64,000 nucleotides of DNA from Vitrella brassicaformis (lineage: Eukaryota; Sar; Vitrellaceae), in contig CDMY01000869.1 in the NCBI GenBank assembly GCA_001179505.1, positions 138,586 through 202,585 on the forward strand. The letters run 5' to 3'. Of the stretch, positions 24,278 through 38,400 are shown piece after piece. A program made the position numbers and the translations under genes. Under the pieces are notes generated by a model. The model made no database searches and was not told the origin of the DNA. It saw only the letters and a list, made by a program, of their open reading frames with translations. Position 1 is the stretch's first letter, and every line of letters starts with the position of its first letter.

Positions 24278-27200
24278 ATGGCTTTGGGGGCCATTCTGTT
24301 GGAGACCGGCACTGAGAGAAGGATGGACGACTCTGCGTTGCGTGACGAGGCGGGTGGCGATGAGGGCGTGTCAGCTCTGCTGCCGACGTACGGCGGCGTC
24401 AGCCAGGCCAACGCCCCTCCGATGTCGCTGGCGCCCCGCCATGTGTTTGGGCTCAAGAGCGACGTCAAGAACCTCCTGCACTTCGCCGAGGAGACGCAGC
24501 TCATCTACCCCGCCGGCCACAACACCGTCCTCTACTCCATCGACCACCGCACACAAAAGGTAGGTGGGCAGAGAGAGAGGGTGTGTGGTGCAGATGGATG
24601 GAAAGACGATGGATGAGTGGCGTGGCGTTTGTTGTGGCTGGGTGGGTGCAGTTCTTTTCTGGCGCTGATGAGACGCTGGGCATCACTGCAATCACCATCA
24701 GCCCAAGCAAGAGGTAGGCACTCATGCAGCAAACACAGACCCCACTGCTGCGCTGCGCTGCACAGAATGACTTTCGCACTCATTTGTATGCTGCAGGTAC
24801 GTGGCAGTGGCCGAGCGGACGGAGACGGCCATCATCAGCATCTACGACCTTGTCACCGCCAAGAAACGGTGACTGACTGACCACCGCTTCTTGGCCCCGT
24901 CAACAGGCGATCAATGTTGGTATGGTTGTTGTGCGTGGGTGCGGCCAATGTCTGTAGGCGTTCTCTGTCGTATGCCGAGTGTGCGAGCCACGAGTACGTG
25001 AGTCTCTGTTTCTCGAGCGAGAATAAGTTTCTGCTCTCACTGGGCGGCCCGCCAGACTGGTCGCTCGTCTACTGGTCGTGGGACAAGGCCAAAGTCATCG
25101 CCAGCGTCAAAGTCAGCCAGCCAATACAAGCACACACTGATTGATGCACACCTACGAAACCACAAATGGTGGTTGTTTGTTGTGTATCTATCTGTGCCTG
25201 CAGGCGTCCAATGCCCATGGGGCGCCTCTGTATGAGTGCTCTGTGAACCCCACTGACTCTACCTTGGCAGTGGTGATTGGCGAGGGCGTCTTCCGGTCGT
25301 TCCGGCTGCAAGACGGGACCCTCAAGCCGCTGCCGCACCCACTCAGCAAGAAAGAGCCACAGGTAACTAAGGCGGGCTGCACATCTGAGTGAGTGAGTGA
25401 GTGAGTGGATTTGGTCACTGACTAACGTCGTGTCTCGGTCGGTCTGTGTGTACGTGTGTCTGTCTGTCTGTCTGTTTGTTTGTCTGTCTGTCTGTCTGTC
25501 TGTCTGACTGTCTGTCAGCCGTACACGTGTCACACGTGGCTGAGCGACGACCGTCTGGTGGTGGGCACGGAGAATGGAGAGCTCCTCCTATTCGACAACG
25601 GTCCGTCTGCCCTGCCCTGCCATCCACACACCACATTACACCCCAGTCGGTGCAGTGGATGGTTGTGTGGATGTGGAATTGTGCTGTGCAGGTGGTGAGT
25701 TCAAGATGGTGCTCCCTTGCTCTCCCTCGGAGATCAGGTCGGCGCTGTGCATGGCCTCCTACTCCAAGGGATTCATCACCGGCGGAGAGGAAGGCGCCAT
25801 CAAAATATTCGAGAAAAGCGACGACCCCAAAGAAGTAATTAACTAACTAATGTACCTACACACACTTCACCAAGACACACAGACAGACAGACAGACGGAC
25901 ACGTGGTTCCTCTCCATCTTGTGTTGTGTTGTGTGTATGCCGTGTGCGTGTGCAGGTGTTCCGGAAGACGGTCGATGTGAAGGTGGAAAATGCTGCTGGG
26001 TCGCGGGTGATGGGATTCGCCGTCTCGCCCTCAGAGGAAATCCTCGCCGTATGATCTACTCGACAAGAGACACAAGCCGCCCACACGAGCAACCAACCGT
26101 TCGATTGGTGTGTTTGCACTGTGCTGTGTGTGCAGGTTGGCCTGTCGAACAGCCAGCTGTATCAGTTCTCCCTGGCTGCGTCCGACCTGCTCAAATCTGA
26201 GGAGGCACCCAACCTCGACTTCCTTCTCACATCATTCCACACTGTGAGTGAGCCAGTGAGTCAGCTACTCCCGCATTGCAATGCATTGCGTGTATCTGTC
26301 TGTATCGTGTGTATGTTATGTATGATGTAGGGTGCGGTATTGGGTATGGACACGTGCATCCGCAAGCCCCTGATGGCCACGTGCGGTGCCGACAAGACTG
26401 TCCGCGTGTGGAATTACCTTGAGAAGACCTGCGAGCTGTGCAAGTCGTTCAACGAGGAGGCCTACAGCGTGGCCTTCCACCCCTCGGGCTTCCACCTGCT
26501 CGTGGGATTCAGCGACAAACTCAGGCTCATGAACCTGCTCATGGAGGACCTCAGGCCATTCAAAGAGATCCCCATCAAGGCCTGCAGAGAATGCAGGTAG
26601 GGAGTCGTCGAGCTCACTCCGCAAAGGAAGGCATCCGTCAATGCATCGTCTGGCTTTGCTTTGCTTTGTGTGTGTAGGTTTTCCAACGGGGGTCAGTATT
26701 TCGCTGCAGCCAACTCCAACACGATCCAGGTGTACAAGACGTACACGTGCGACATCGTGGCCAACCTGCGAGGGCACAACTCCAAGGTCCGCTCCATCTG
26801 CTGGACCGCCGACGACATGTCAATTGTCTCCGCCGGCATGGACGGTGCCGTGTACGAGTACAACATCGCCCAGGAGGGGAGGCGGGTCTCCGACTGGGTC
26901 CAAAAGGTCAGTCAGTGACTGAGACACTAAACTGATCAGATGTCTCGGCATCTCTGCCTCCCTCTTGATCTTTTGCTGCCTGAATGTGGTCAATCCAATC
27001 CCATCAATCAGGGCACGAGCTTTTCGTGTGTGATAGTGTACACGGATCCGTCTGCCGTCGGAACGCCTGGGACGACGACGAGCGCCAACACGATGTATGT
27101 GGTCGGGTCAGACAAGATGCTCAAGGAAATATACAACTCACAACTAGGTCGGCCCGTCCGTCCACGACGCGCAAACACCCAAAAGAGCGGCAAGAGGGAG

Positions 27201-30200
27201 AGTGTATGTCTGTGTCTGTGTGTAGGTCATTACTTGGAGGCTGGCAACCAGCTGGGTCAGATAGTGCTGTCCAACTCGGCCAAGACACTCTTCGCTGCCG
27301 TGGCCGAGAACGAACACCCGGGGCCCATCCGGTCGGTCATTGCGTGACGCTGCAGCCACCAATCACACCCTCCCTGCAACGTGTCTGGCTGCTCGCTTAC
27401 TAACATGTCTCTGGTGCTCATGCAGTGCGTATCGTTTCCCATTGCATGGTGAGTACGTCGAGTACCAGTGCCACGCGGGCCCCTGTGCCAGGCTGCGCAT
27501 CACCTTCGACGACATGTACCTGCTCTCTTGCTCGGAGGTATGCCATGCCACGCCCCTCCACAACCACACGCATGACCACCCCTCTCTGTCTGTCTGTCTG
27601 TCTGTCTGTTGTCAGGATGGGACGTTGTACGTGTTCGACATCCGCGAGAAGGACCGAGTGGTGTCCAAGCGTGACAAGGAGAGCGCTTTGCCGTATGCGG
27701 ACGAGATCCTCGTGACACGCTTCTTCTTGGACGAGAAGGAGGCGGCTTTGGTGGAGCTGGAGCGGCAGGTGGAGGAGCTGACCAACCAGATGGACTTCCA
27801 ACTCAGAAACAGGGACTCCTTCCACAAGGAGAAAATGGCTGAACTCGAAGACAAATACGAACACGAACTCGAGCAGGAACGGTAGAGTAGTCGTGACGGG
27901 CCGGGCCGCCTGCCAGACAGACACACGCACACAGTGTCATGGGATGGGTGTGATTGCCTGCAGGACTCGATACGAGTTGCTGCGCGAGGAGAAGAACGAC
28001 ATGGAGACTGAGTATGAGGAGAACCTCAAGAGCATCGAGGAGGCCAACGCCAAGTCGACCCAGGAGCTGGAGGCCAGCTTCCAGACCAAGATGATGATCG
28101 AGGTGGCGCGCTACCAGAAGCTGGCCACAGAGCGGGAGAGGGAGGCAAAGGCCTGGGAGGAAAAACAGGGACAAATACGGGTGGGTGAGCGCACACAGCT
28201 GACTCATCTGACTGAGATGGAGAGACGTAGAATATATATCGCTGTGTGTGTGTGCATGTCACAGCAAGAGCACGAGGGTCTCATTACGCGCATGACGGAG
28301 GATTTCGAGGAGAAGAAGCGAGAGTACAACAACGAAATGAGGAACCTCATTGAGCAGAAGGAACTCGCCTTCAAGTCAGTAGCTGACTGACACCAACACA
28401 CGACGACGAGACACCAGGTCTGCACACCTCTGCTCGTTTCCTGTATTATTAGGACTCATCAGGAGACATTGCGTCAGCTGGAGCAGGATGCCGACAGAGA
28501 GATAGAGGAGCTCAAGGAGCAGTATGAGGAAAAACTGGCAAACGAACGAGACGAAAAAGTGCGACTCAGAGGTCAGCCACGCAGCCAGCCTCCATGAGAG
28601 GCTGACATCGATGGATGGATGGATGGATGGGTGTGTGTGCGTGCAGGTCAGGCGGGCATCCACCGTAAGCACCACGAGGATCTGAAGCGACAAATGGAGA
28701 AGAACAAAGAAGAGCTCAAACAAAAGGTCAGCCCACCACGGCACAGCACTGGTCCGCCTGCCTTCATGTATTTATTGTGTGTGTCTGTGTGCAGGAGGAG
28801 ATCAACCAGAAGCTGCGGAGTGACATCGAGAAGCTCATGAAGGACCGAGACGGAATGGCCAAGGAGATCAAAGAAAGGGACAAAACTATCGGTTAGGCAG
28901 TCGACTCCCACTCCCCCCCAAGACACACATAGACCTCTTTCTCTCTCTGTCTGTGTGTGTGGGCATGGCATGTCTGCAGGTGACAAGGAGCAGCGCATCT
29001 ACGACTTGAAGAAGCAGAATCAGGAGCTGGAGAAGTTCAAGTTCGTGTTGGACTACAAGATCAAGGAGCTCAAGGCGCAGATCGACCCCAAGAACGAGGA
29101 CATCGCCGAAATGAAGAGACACATACAGGCCATGGACGCGGTCACCTCACCCGCCCGCACACACATGACATGAAGCCAACGACCAGAGAGAGCCACATCG
29201 ACGTGTGTGTGTGTGTGTGTATAGGAGCTGGAAGATTACCACCGCAAGAACAAGCAGCTGGCGATGGACATCAGCCAGCTGCAGATGAAACAGAGAGCAC
29301 TGCAGGAGGAGATTACCTCCCAGAGGTGCGTGGCTCCGCGGCCAGCTGGGGGACATCCCATCCCATCAGCCAGCCACTCTCTGCCTCTTGTTGGTATGTA
29401 TGCAGGAAGAAGTTGACGGACTACCAGCACTTCTGCAAGCAGTTCCGCAACGACCTCTACGACTGCGCACAGCACATACAGGAGCCGAAACAGCTCAAGG
29501 ACGCCATTGCATCGCTATACCGGTATCTACATCCAGTCCACACGGCCTGGCCAGCCAGACACAGGCCAGGCCGCATCTCACTCGCACCTTCATCACATCA
29601 ATGAGCGTCTCTCTGTGTGTGTCTTTCTCTACCGACCAGCAAGTACGTGACTCAGGAGGTCAAGAAGGTGGAGCTCGACGCCGACATCCAGAAGGAATAC
29701 AACAGACAGAGGTAGAAACCCTCCCTCTGTCGACGCGCACACCTACCTGGTGAAATGAGTGTGTGTGTAGGGATTATCTGGAGAAGTCGGTTGAGAGTTT
29801 GAAGCGCAAGCTGGCCAAGGACTCAGAGGTCCACAGACAGGACAACATGAAAGTCATGCAGGTGTGTATGCATCTTAGATATCCAACACACACAGCCTCT
29901 CCATCCAATCCAACACACACACTTCTAAGCCAACCCCCCTCTGTCTCTTGTCTCTGTGTCTCTGTGTCTGCGCACGCACAGGAGAATGTGTCACTGATCC
30001 GTGAGATCAACGACCTGCGTCGCGAGATCAACTACCTCAAGCACGAGCGGCAGCAGGCCAGGCTCAACGCCACACAGCAGGCATTCCACGGCAAAACACG
30101 ACAGAGAACTGGCGCCGCAGCACAACAAAAGGGCGCCACCGCACCCGCGGGCGTCCTCGGCGTCTCACACGAGCCTGACGCAGAGGCCACACGCATGCTT

Positions 30201-30942
30201 GAAGTGACTGACACACACACACACACACACACAGAGAGAGAGAGACACAGAGACACAAACAGCCATGTGTGCATGTCCCTGCCCATCTGTAGGTCCAGCG
30301 AGAGGAGATCGACACTCTCCGTCGGCGCGTCAACGAGCTGGAGCTGACGACCCCCCGAGCCCCGCCCACAGCGTCAGAGCGGCTGCCGTCCATCCACCAC
30401 CCACCCTCACAGGCGGCCCCCTCCCCCTCACACACTGCCGCCGACCAGCCCACCCCACAGCCGCCCTCAGAGCCTGTGATGGCACCACCACCAGCCGAGG
30501 AGGAAGAGCAGGGCGGCCCCGATGCGGCGGATGTCATTGATCAGCCTGCTGCCTTCGGTGAGCCCCAGCTGCCCGAGGAAGAGATGGTGGCACCACCCGC
30601 AGAGGAGATAGCAGCAGAAGAGGAGACACTGGCCGATAAGGAGACAACACAGGTATGTAAGTAACATATATGGATGGATGGAGACAGACATGAGTGAATG
30701 AGTGGATGCAGGATCCTCAGCTGCAGGAGGTGGGTGAGGTGCCTGCCAGCAAGGAGGAGGGCGGAGCACCCGAATCCCACGAGGAAGGGCCGGAGGGTGC
30801 AGGTGAGCCAGTTGTCGATGTGGCTGGTGTGTCTCCTCCTTCTCATGTTGATGAGGCAGCAGCCGAGGAGGGAGCCGAGCGGCACCACCCCGATGCTGAG
30901 GAGGGAGAGGGAGAGGGAGAGGGAGAGGGGGCGCGGGAGTGA
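24278..30942 (+). CDS. CFAP57: Cilia- and flagella-associated protein 57 (WDR65)
   Basis: A gene with over twenty short exons; I read a protein of about 1,300 residues, close to the usual length. The N-terminal half is a WD40 double propeller, beginning [20 protein letters not shown] and [19 protein letters not shown] and continuing with blade signatures such as [20 protein letters not shown] and [20 protein letters not shown]. From about 27,700 the protein becomes a long coiled coil ([40 protein letters not shown]). This order is the CFAP57 layout; the protein is part of the regulatory machinery of axonemal inner dynein arms, so the organism builds motile cilia. The last 250 or so residues are Pro/Glu/Ala-rich and end in a GEGEGEG run encoded by a GAGGGA repeat (30901-30930). 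The start could be 24278 or the in-frame ATG at 24323. Confidence 0.93.
25457..25518. repeat. GTCT microsatellite forming most of an intron end
   Basis: About fifteen near-perfect TGTC units fill the 3' part of a CFAP57 intron, directly upstream of its CAG acceptor. It is one of the longest such tracts in the window. Confidence 0.9.
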
Positions 30943-32474
30943 ACACAATGCATCTGTGTGTGTGTACATACCTGTACGTACGCCTATTGCGTGTTTTTGG
31001 TGTTAACGGGTGCTGTTGGTTGGTTGGGATGCCTGAATTGATGGATGCAAGATCACAGACAGACATTTGGTGCTGCTGCTGCTGGCACGTCGGCTTGATT
31101 GCCCTGAGGCAGGTGACGTTTGACACTATCTATAACAATGGTTAAACTGAGGCAGGCCGGCAGTAGTAGTTTACATGGCGGAAACACACGTATCACACAC
31201 ACATCACATCACACGACACGACACGACAAGAGCACGAGGACACACAGCACCGACCGCCAAGTTGACCACACACACCTGCAGCTGCACCACACCACACCCA
31301 TTCATTCATGCATTCACACAAACGACTCATCCGAGTACTCACTCGGGCATCTCATCTGTCGGTACCGTAAGCACACACATCGACCAAAACACACACACAC
31401 GCACACACACACACATGCTCATTCATTCAAGACACAAAGATGGAGAGAAGAGAGAGAGAGGCAAGGGGGGCAAAAAGGCATACGTACAGCACGTGCATGC
31501 AACGCATTCAGGAGAAGAAGGTCTTGTGTGCGCGTGACATGCGTCGAAGGAGGGAGCCAAAACGGTGTCATCATGCTTGCTTAAATAGGCCATCCATCCA
31601 TCCATCCGTCCGTCCATCCATCCATCCATCCAATGAGCTGAGGTACTGTAGGTAAGGCAAGGTCAGGGCAGACACACAGCAGACACACAGAGAGAGACAG
31701 ACTGGACAGACAACCAAAGGCGAAAACAGCACGATGGATGTGATGTGCATTCATTCATTCATTGGCATGTACGCGTACGTCCCCGCCTCCCTATCTCTGT
31801 CTCCCTCCCTCCCTCCCTCGCCCTCCCTCTCCCTGCCTGCCTGCCTGCGACCCAGCACGAGAATACGTATTCACACAGACTGACTGACATAGACTGACAG
31901 AGAGATGGATGGATGGGTTCGTATCGTATCGTGGCATGGCATGGCTGTCTGTCACCATTCACTCACTCACTGCCTGCAGTGCCCACTATTTGTTCCCCAC
32001 CCCTGCATCCATCCAATCCACCCCGCCGCAGCCCACCGCAGCCAGGTAGGTAGGTAGACAAGTCAGGGAAAAGGAAAAAATAGGCAGATAGGTCCGGTCC
32101 ATCCATCCATCCATCCATCCATCGATATACATACACACACCAGCACCAGCCCACAGGGAGGGAAAAAATGGATCATAGCCGACAGAACAGGATGAACCAA
32201 CCACCAGACAAACAAACAAACAAACAGACACACACACAGATGCCACGCCCTCCCGCCCAGACAGGCCAAGCTCTCACCCCACCCTGCCGCCAGATAGTGA
32301 GATGCATCCATCCGTCAAGCAATGTCACACAACAACAAATACGTCCTCCCCGCAACACATAGATGGATGGATGGAATCAGACAGACAGACAGACAGACGA
32401 GGCAGCCAACAAACGACCCAACCCATACACCCCAGACATGTACGCTTGCAGCACCACGTGTCTGTCTATCTGTC
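30943..32474. other. Gap between convergent genes, microsatellite-rich
   Basis: It contains the 3' ends of CFAP57 and the giant disordered gene. ACAC tracts occupy about 31385-31415, CATC runs about 31590-31630 and 32100-32122, CCCT runs about 31800-31835 and AACA runs about 32208-32225. No gene is supported. Confidence 0.6.
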
Positions 32475-35400
32475 TCACTCATGCGCCTCCCCTCCCCCCT
32501 CCCCCCCGCCCCCGCCCCCAGCACTGCCACTGCCATTGCCCGGTTCGTGTGTCTGCCCCCCGTCTCCGCCAGACGCCCGTGCCGATGTTCCCGCTTTCTG
32601 ATACACGAGCTGAGGTGGCCGGCCACGGTACCCGCCGCGGCCGCGGGGCCTGAAGCCCCGACCTCTCTCGACGTAGTGGTGGTGATGGCCAGACGGACCC
32701 CGGAAGCGATCATTGCCTCGACCGCGGGGGAAACGGCCACCGCGACCACCGCCGCCCCGGCCCCCTCCCTGATGCGTCGTGTCGGCGCCCGTCGTGTCGG
32801 TCTCCCCCACCTCTGCCTCTGCACCACCCTCATTGTCTGCTTCTGCTCCACCTTCAGCTGGTGCCGGCTGGCCGTTGGGGGTCTCTTCCTTCTGTTGTGC
32901 GTCGTTGGTAGCCGCGGAGGCGCCTCGCAACAACTGCAGGAGGTTGTCGCCGAGTTGTCTGTTGTCCAGTGGGGGCTGGGGCGCCTCATCACGAGAACGG
33001 TCGACAGCTGAAGGGGCGGGAGCAGCAGACGCCGACGGGCGAGACTCTTGTGGCTGTGGTTCGGGCGCCTCGTCGGCCTTGGGTTGCTGTGCTGCTGCAG
33101 CCTGGTCCTTGGCCCCCTCAGTGGTCGGAGCAGCCTGTTTCTTAGGCGCCCACTTCTGCGGCGAGGCGTGGTGTGGGGGTGCCTTGTGTGATGCAGAGGG
33201 ATGAGCGGGCCGCTCGGGGGGCGCATGCTGGTGCTGCTGAGGCGGACGGGGAGCGGGCTGCGACGGCACCGACTGTCGCTTTTGGTCGCTCTTGTCCGGC
33301 TCGGCCTTTGGCTGGGGTGGCTCCTTCTTCTTCCACTGTGTCGCGCCATGCGGCACATGGTGAGGGGCTTCCCTGCCGCTCGCATGCGATGGCTCCTGGG
33401 GAGGCCGGGATGACGGGGACGCACCAACAGGGACAGCTGCAGCAGCCGGTGCAGGTGCACTGGGGCGGTCAGTCTTTGGCTTGGTGTCTTCATCCTTCTT
33501 GTCGCCGCCCTCCTGCTGTTTGTCGGCCTCGTGTGGCTCCCCCTGCTGCTGATCGGCGCCGCCCTCATCCTTCTTGCGTCCCTCCTGCCTGGCCCCCTTG
33601 TCCCTCTTGCGCCTCTCGCTACGCTTCTGCCCTTCACGCTTGGACGGCACATCCGATGGAGTGCTCGACGCTGCGACAGCCGCCGCCGCCGCCGCCGCAG
33701 CAGCAGCAGCGGCTTGGGGTTCTTCGGCTGGTAATTGTTTCATGCTGGCCTTCTCGTGTTCCTTGACCGCGTCGAAAAGCGCTTGCGGGTCGACCTTGAT
33801 GAGAGGCCCCATGGTGCGAGGGGGAGTGGGACCCGCCGCAGCGGCGGCAGGTGGTGAGACTGGTGCCGCTGCAGCAGCAGCAGGGGGGTGGATCTGGCCC
33901 TGAGGGGGTGCTTGCTTGGAGAAGGGCAAGGGGCGTGTCGGTTGGGACTCTTGTTGATCCTGGTGCTGCTCCTCCTCGCCCCCCTCCTCCTCCTCGCCGT
34001 TGTCGCCACCATGCTGTTCGTCATGGCCGTTGTCCCGCCCGCCCCTCCTTCTGTCTCTCTTGGACTTCTTCGGCGGCTTCTTCCTCTTGGATGGGGGACC
34101 CGCTTTGCCACCTGCTGCTGCTGCTGCCGCTGCTGCTGGTCCTGCTGCCGACGACGATGCCTGGTCGGCCGCAGGAGCGGCAGGAGGGGCAGCTGAGGGC
34201 CCGTTGCTGGACGCCGCGGCCGCTTGTGCGTGCTGGGCTTGGCTGATGGACGAGCTGTCGTGGGTCAGGGCTGCAGAGAAGGCGCTCCAGTCCTCTTCGG
34301 TCTCCCTCCCTCGTCGGCCACCCCGACCCCTCCTCTCGACCATGCGGCCGCGACCACCACCCTGGGCCGCATCAGTTGACGGCACAGCAGATGGGGGAGG
34401 GGGAGGCGACACGGGCACCGGCGGGACAGGTCGATGTACTGGTGCAGGGGGGACGGCACCAGCGCGGTCGCCTGCTTGAGCGGCTTCCTGTCTGGCAGAC
34501 GCTGGAGCTGCCAGTTGTCCCGGTGCCTTGGGGCGAGCGGTGGCCTCCCCGCCAGCCTGTCGCTTGGCCGGTCTTGACGGCCCTGCCTCCACCTCGGTCT
34601 CATCCCTCATGACGTCTGCGGGACCGAGATGCATCTCCTCTCCCCCCTCCCTGGCCCGCCCAGCAGCGCCAGCCCTCCCACTGGCAGCGGTGGCTCCGGC
34701 CGCCCCCTGCCGGGTTTGGTTCCTGAGGTCCTTGATGGAGTTGTTGAAGAGCTTCGAGCCAGGACTGGGTGTCGACTGGGGGGTGGTGGCGGCCATCTGC
34801 TGATGTGAGGTGGGGGAGGCGTGTGATGCCTGTGCCTGTGCCTGTGTGGTGGGCTGGCGCTGCGGCGTCTCGGTGGCTTGTGAAGGGCGGGGGTGAGCGT
34901 CGCGGGCAGGAGGGGCGCCACGGTCAGCGGCATGGGGGGGCTGAGGCGCCTCTGCAGAGATGGCAAGCAGACAGACACACAGACAGACAGGCAAGGATGA
35001 GAGCAAGCCCTTGCGTGTTCTCTATCTGTTCCTGTCTGGTGTGTCTGTCAGTGTATGTATGTCTTACTTGCTTCCCAGTGTCGCTGTGGATGGTGCTCTC
35101 TCTGCTCTCTATATCCTCCTCTCCCCCCGGCTCCCCTCGGGTGGTCATGGAATCCCCTCCCCGCTGCACCGACGAACCCCTCTCCGTGTTCGTGCCACAT
35201 GCCTCCTTCCCCATCCCTCTCGCCGCGACCATAGCCCCGTCCACCGCCCCTCCCACCACCACCACGCCCCGGAGGCCCGAACCGATCCTCACCCCGATAG
35301 CCGCCGAACCTCGGCGGGCGATCTGTCGCCCCGCCGTACCCACCAGGCCCCGGCCACTGGGGCGGCGCCTCGTCCCGCCTGGGCCCTTGTGCGCCTTCGT

Positions 35401-38400
35401 CGATGATGGCGTCGGTGCGTCTCCTGTCGTTGGCGAGCCGGTGAGCCGAGACAGTGATGGGGTGGTCGGGATGCACCAGGGCAGACCGACGTCTGTCCCT
35501 CCCTCCCTCCAGCTCCTCCCGCTCGTCGCGTCGTCCCTGCCCACCGCTGCGAAGCGACGGGTGCCACGACGGCCGAGGCTGGCCTGCAAAGGGGAGGGTC
35601 GGCGACATGTGGGATGCCGGGGGGCCGTCGTCTCGCGGACCCACGCGATGAGGAGGTCCACGAGCGGAGCCGAACGACTCGTCTTCGTACCGCTCGTCCA
35701 TTGGCGGCAGGCCCTCCATCGGATGCGACCCGCGTCGGGCGTAGCGATCCTGCTCCCTCATGTCACGATCGCCAGGGCCTCGCGCCGGCGGCACATGGCG
35801 CTCGGGGCCGGGCGATGCGGCCTGGTGCTGGTGCTGTGGGTGGTGTGGCTGCAGCTGGCGAGCCAAGGCAGCAGCGTCTTCCCTCTCCGCAAGGCGACCC
35901 TTGCCGCCCTCCCTGTGTGCCGGGTGTGAGGGATGCAGCGACGGCCGATACTGGGGAGGGCTCCCCGCCAGACGACCGACGGGTGGCCTCTGGTGGTGGG
36001 GCTGCTGCATCATGTCTCGTGGTGGCCGGGGATGTGAGTGAAGGGCGAGGATCTTGGGCGGGCGAGTGGGATGGCCGCCGTCGTGCGGACGGTAGGGCGG
36101 CCCGTGATCAAAGCGGTCGTACTGGCCGCCTCCTCCCTGGTGCCTCGGGGGCCCTCGGCCACCACCGCGGGGATGCGGCGGGTGGTGCAGGCGTGGAGGA
36201 TGATGGCCCCCACGGTCCTCCCGCTCCCTCTCGACCCTCTCCCGACCCACCTGCTGGTGCTGCGCCCCCGGTGACGATGACTGACGGTTGTCGGAACCCG
36301 ACAGTGATCGGGCCGCCGCGGCCTGACCCGCATCAGCAGGGAGCGGGTCCATGGTCCCAACACCGATCTCACGCAGTCGGGGCATCTCCTCAGTGGCTGG
36401 TGCGTGGAAAGGCGGGACCTCATGGGCGTGAGGCGCCATTGGCGGCTGCTCCCCGGGCGTCGGCAGGATGACGGGAGGGGGAAAGGTACCGTGACCTCTC
36501 GCCTCGTCCGTCGGCGCCTTCTGCCGCTGCTGCTGCTGTACCTGCTGTGCCTGCTGCTGCTGCTGCTGCTGCTGGGCGGCCTCACGACTCTCCTCCGGCT
36601 GTATCTGAAGCTGTTGCGGCACCTCAGGCCCGGGCGGTCTGGCCTGAACACCACCGCTCAGCACGAAGCCATCGACAGCAGGTCCCACAGCAATCTCCTG
36701 TTGCGGACGCTGCTGCTGTTGCTGCACAGACGGATGGAAGGCCGCCATGGGGTGGTCAGCAGGGGGGCCAGCGGCAGAGGGGTGGGCCTCTAGCTGCAGA
36801 TCCGACGGCGACTGATTCTGGACCGGTGACGGGCCCCGCAGCAGAGGCGCGTTTGCGACGCGTTTCTTCGTGTTGACTCCGCCAAAGTCCCCACTGTGGG
36901 ACCGCTGGGTGATGGGCGTGGCGTCGGCGCCGAAGTGCTGCTGCTGGGGGTGCATCGCTGCCTGACCAGCGAGCTGCTGCCCTGGGATCTGAGCCTGTCC
37001 TTGCGGCTGGGGAAGCTGCTGTTGTTGCTGCCGCGGCATGACCGACAGACTCGGCTGCCACACGTCCGCCTGCTGCTGCTGCTGGTGGGGCTGGGGCTGA
37101 GGCTGTTGCTGCTGCTGCATGGCCACCATGTCGCCTCCCTGCGGCTGTTGCTGCTGCTGGACTGCCATGCCCTGGCTGGCGATGCCTTGCATCGCCACGT
37201 GGTGAAGCCATGCGGGGAAGCCGGCGTGACCGAAGGCCCCGGCCTGCTGGATGGCGGCAGCAGCGGCCATGGGGCTGGCCTGGGATGAGTCGATGGACAT
37301 GCTGCCGTCGGGGAGCTGCATCTGGTTGGCGAATGCCATGCCGCCTGCAGCCGATGGGTCCTGGAGGGGGTAGTTGTTGTTGAAGGCCTGGGGGATGGGG
37401 GACGACATGGTCGCCTGGGAGCCGTCACCACTCTGACTGTACGCGTACTGCATACCTGATAGATACATAGACAGATAGGGACAAACAACACGCACATACA
37501 TAGCACAACACAACACAACACACATACGGTATGACGGTGTGGGTGTGGGTGTGGTGAGCTTCCCTCCCTCCCTCCCTCCCATCTGCCCATCTGTCTGTCT
37601 GTCTGTCTGCTTGATCCATCCATCCATCCATCCATCGCTCACTCACCCTGCATAGATCCATTCATCCATTCGCCCATGCCAATCTGCTGGAAGTACAACT
37701 GCCCAGACATCTCGTCAACACCACCGCCGCCCAGCCCCGTCCCCCATCCCCCAGTAAACGGAGCAGCGTCGGCATTCAGACCACTGGCGCTCGCACTCGC
37801 CCCTCCCCCAGCCTGAACATGACCTCCCCCCTGCTGCTGTTGTTGGGGCTGCTGCTGCTGCTGCTGCTGCACCTGCATGGCCGCCTGTTGGTGGTGCTCG
37901 GACATGATCAGGTTCCGAAGATCGACCCCTTCGGCCCCGTTGACTGCAAAGAGAACCACAGCACAAAGGAATGATGAATGGCATGGGTGGCTGGTGAGGC
38001 GTGTGTCGTGTGTGACTAACCCATGCGCAGACGCCCGCCCGCTCCGGGAATGTGGGGCGGCTGCTGCTGATGCCACGGCCCGCCAGCCGAGTGGGGCGGC
38101 TCGCCAGAGATGGAGCTGCGCGTGGGGATGGACTGGTCGCTACCCACTGCCGCACCGCCGCCGCCGCCGTGAAACGAAGAAGGCGCCACCGGCACCATGC
38201 CCTCGCTCCGCTGCTGCTGCTGCTGCTGCTGGTGCTGGTGAGAGGTCGTGTCCTGTGCCGCGGCCATGTCGCCTGCCTCCTGGGACTCTCGTGGCTTGAT
38301 GAAGGTGGGCAGCTCGTGAGCGGCCGGGGGCGGAGGTGGCGCCATCGACTGGTGTGCGAAGGGCTGCTGGTCGGAGGGCGACGGAGCGAAACCAGACTGC

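Noticed and set aside
32322-34246. Long plus-strand frames across the giant disordered gene
   Set aside because: They mirror Gln/Pro/Gly codons on the other strand and have no domain; the minus-strand exon chain closes exactly.
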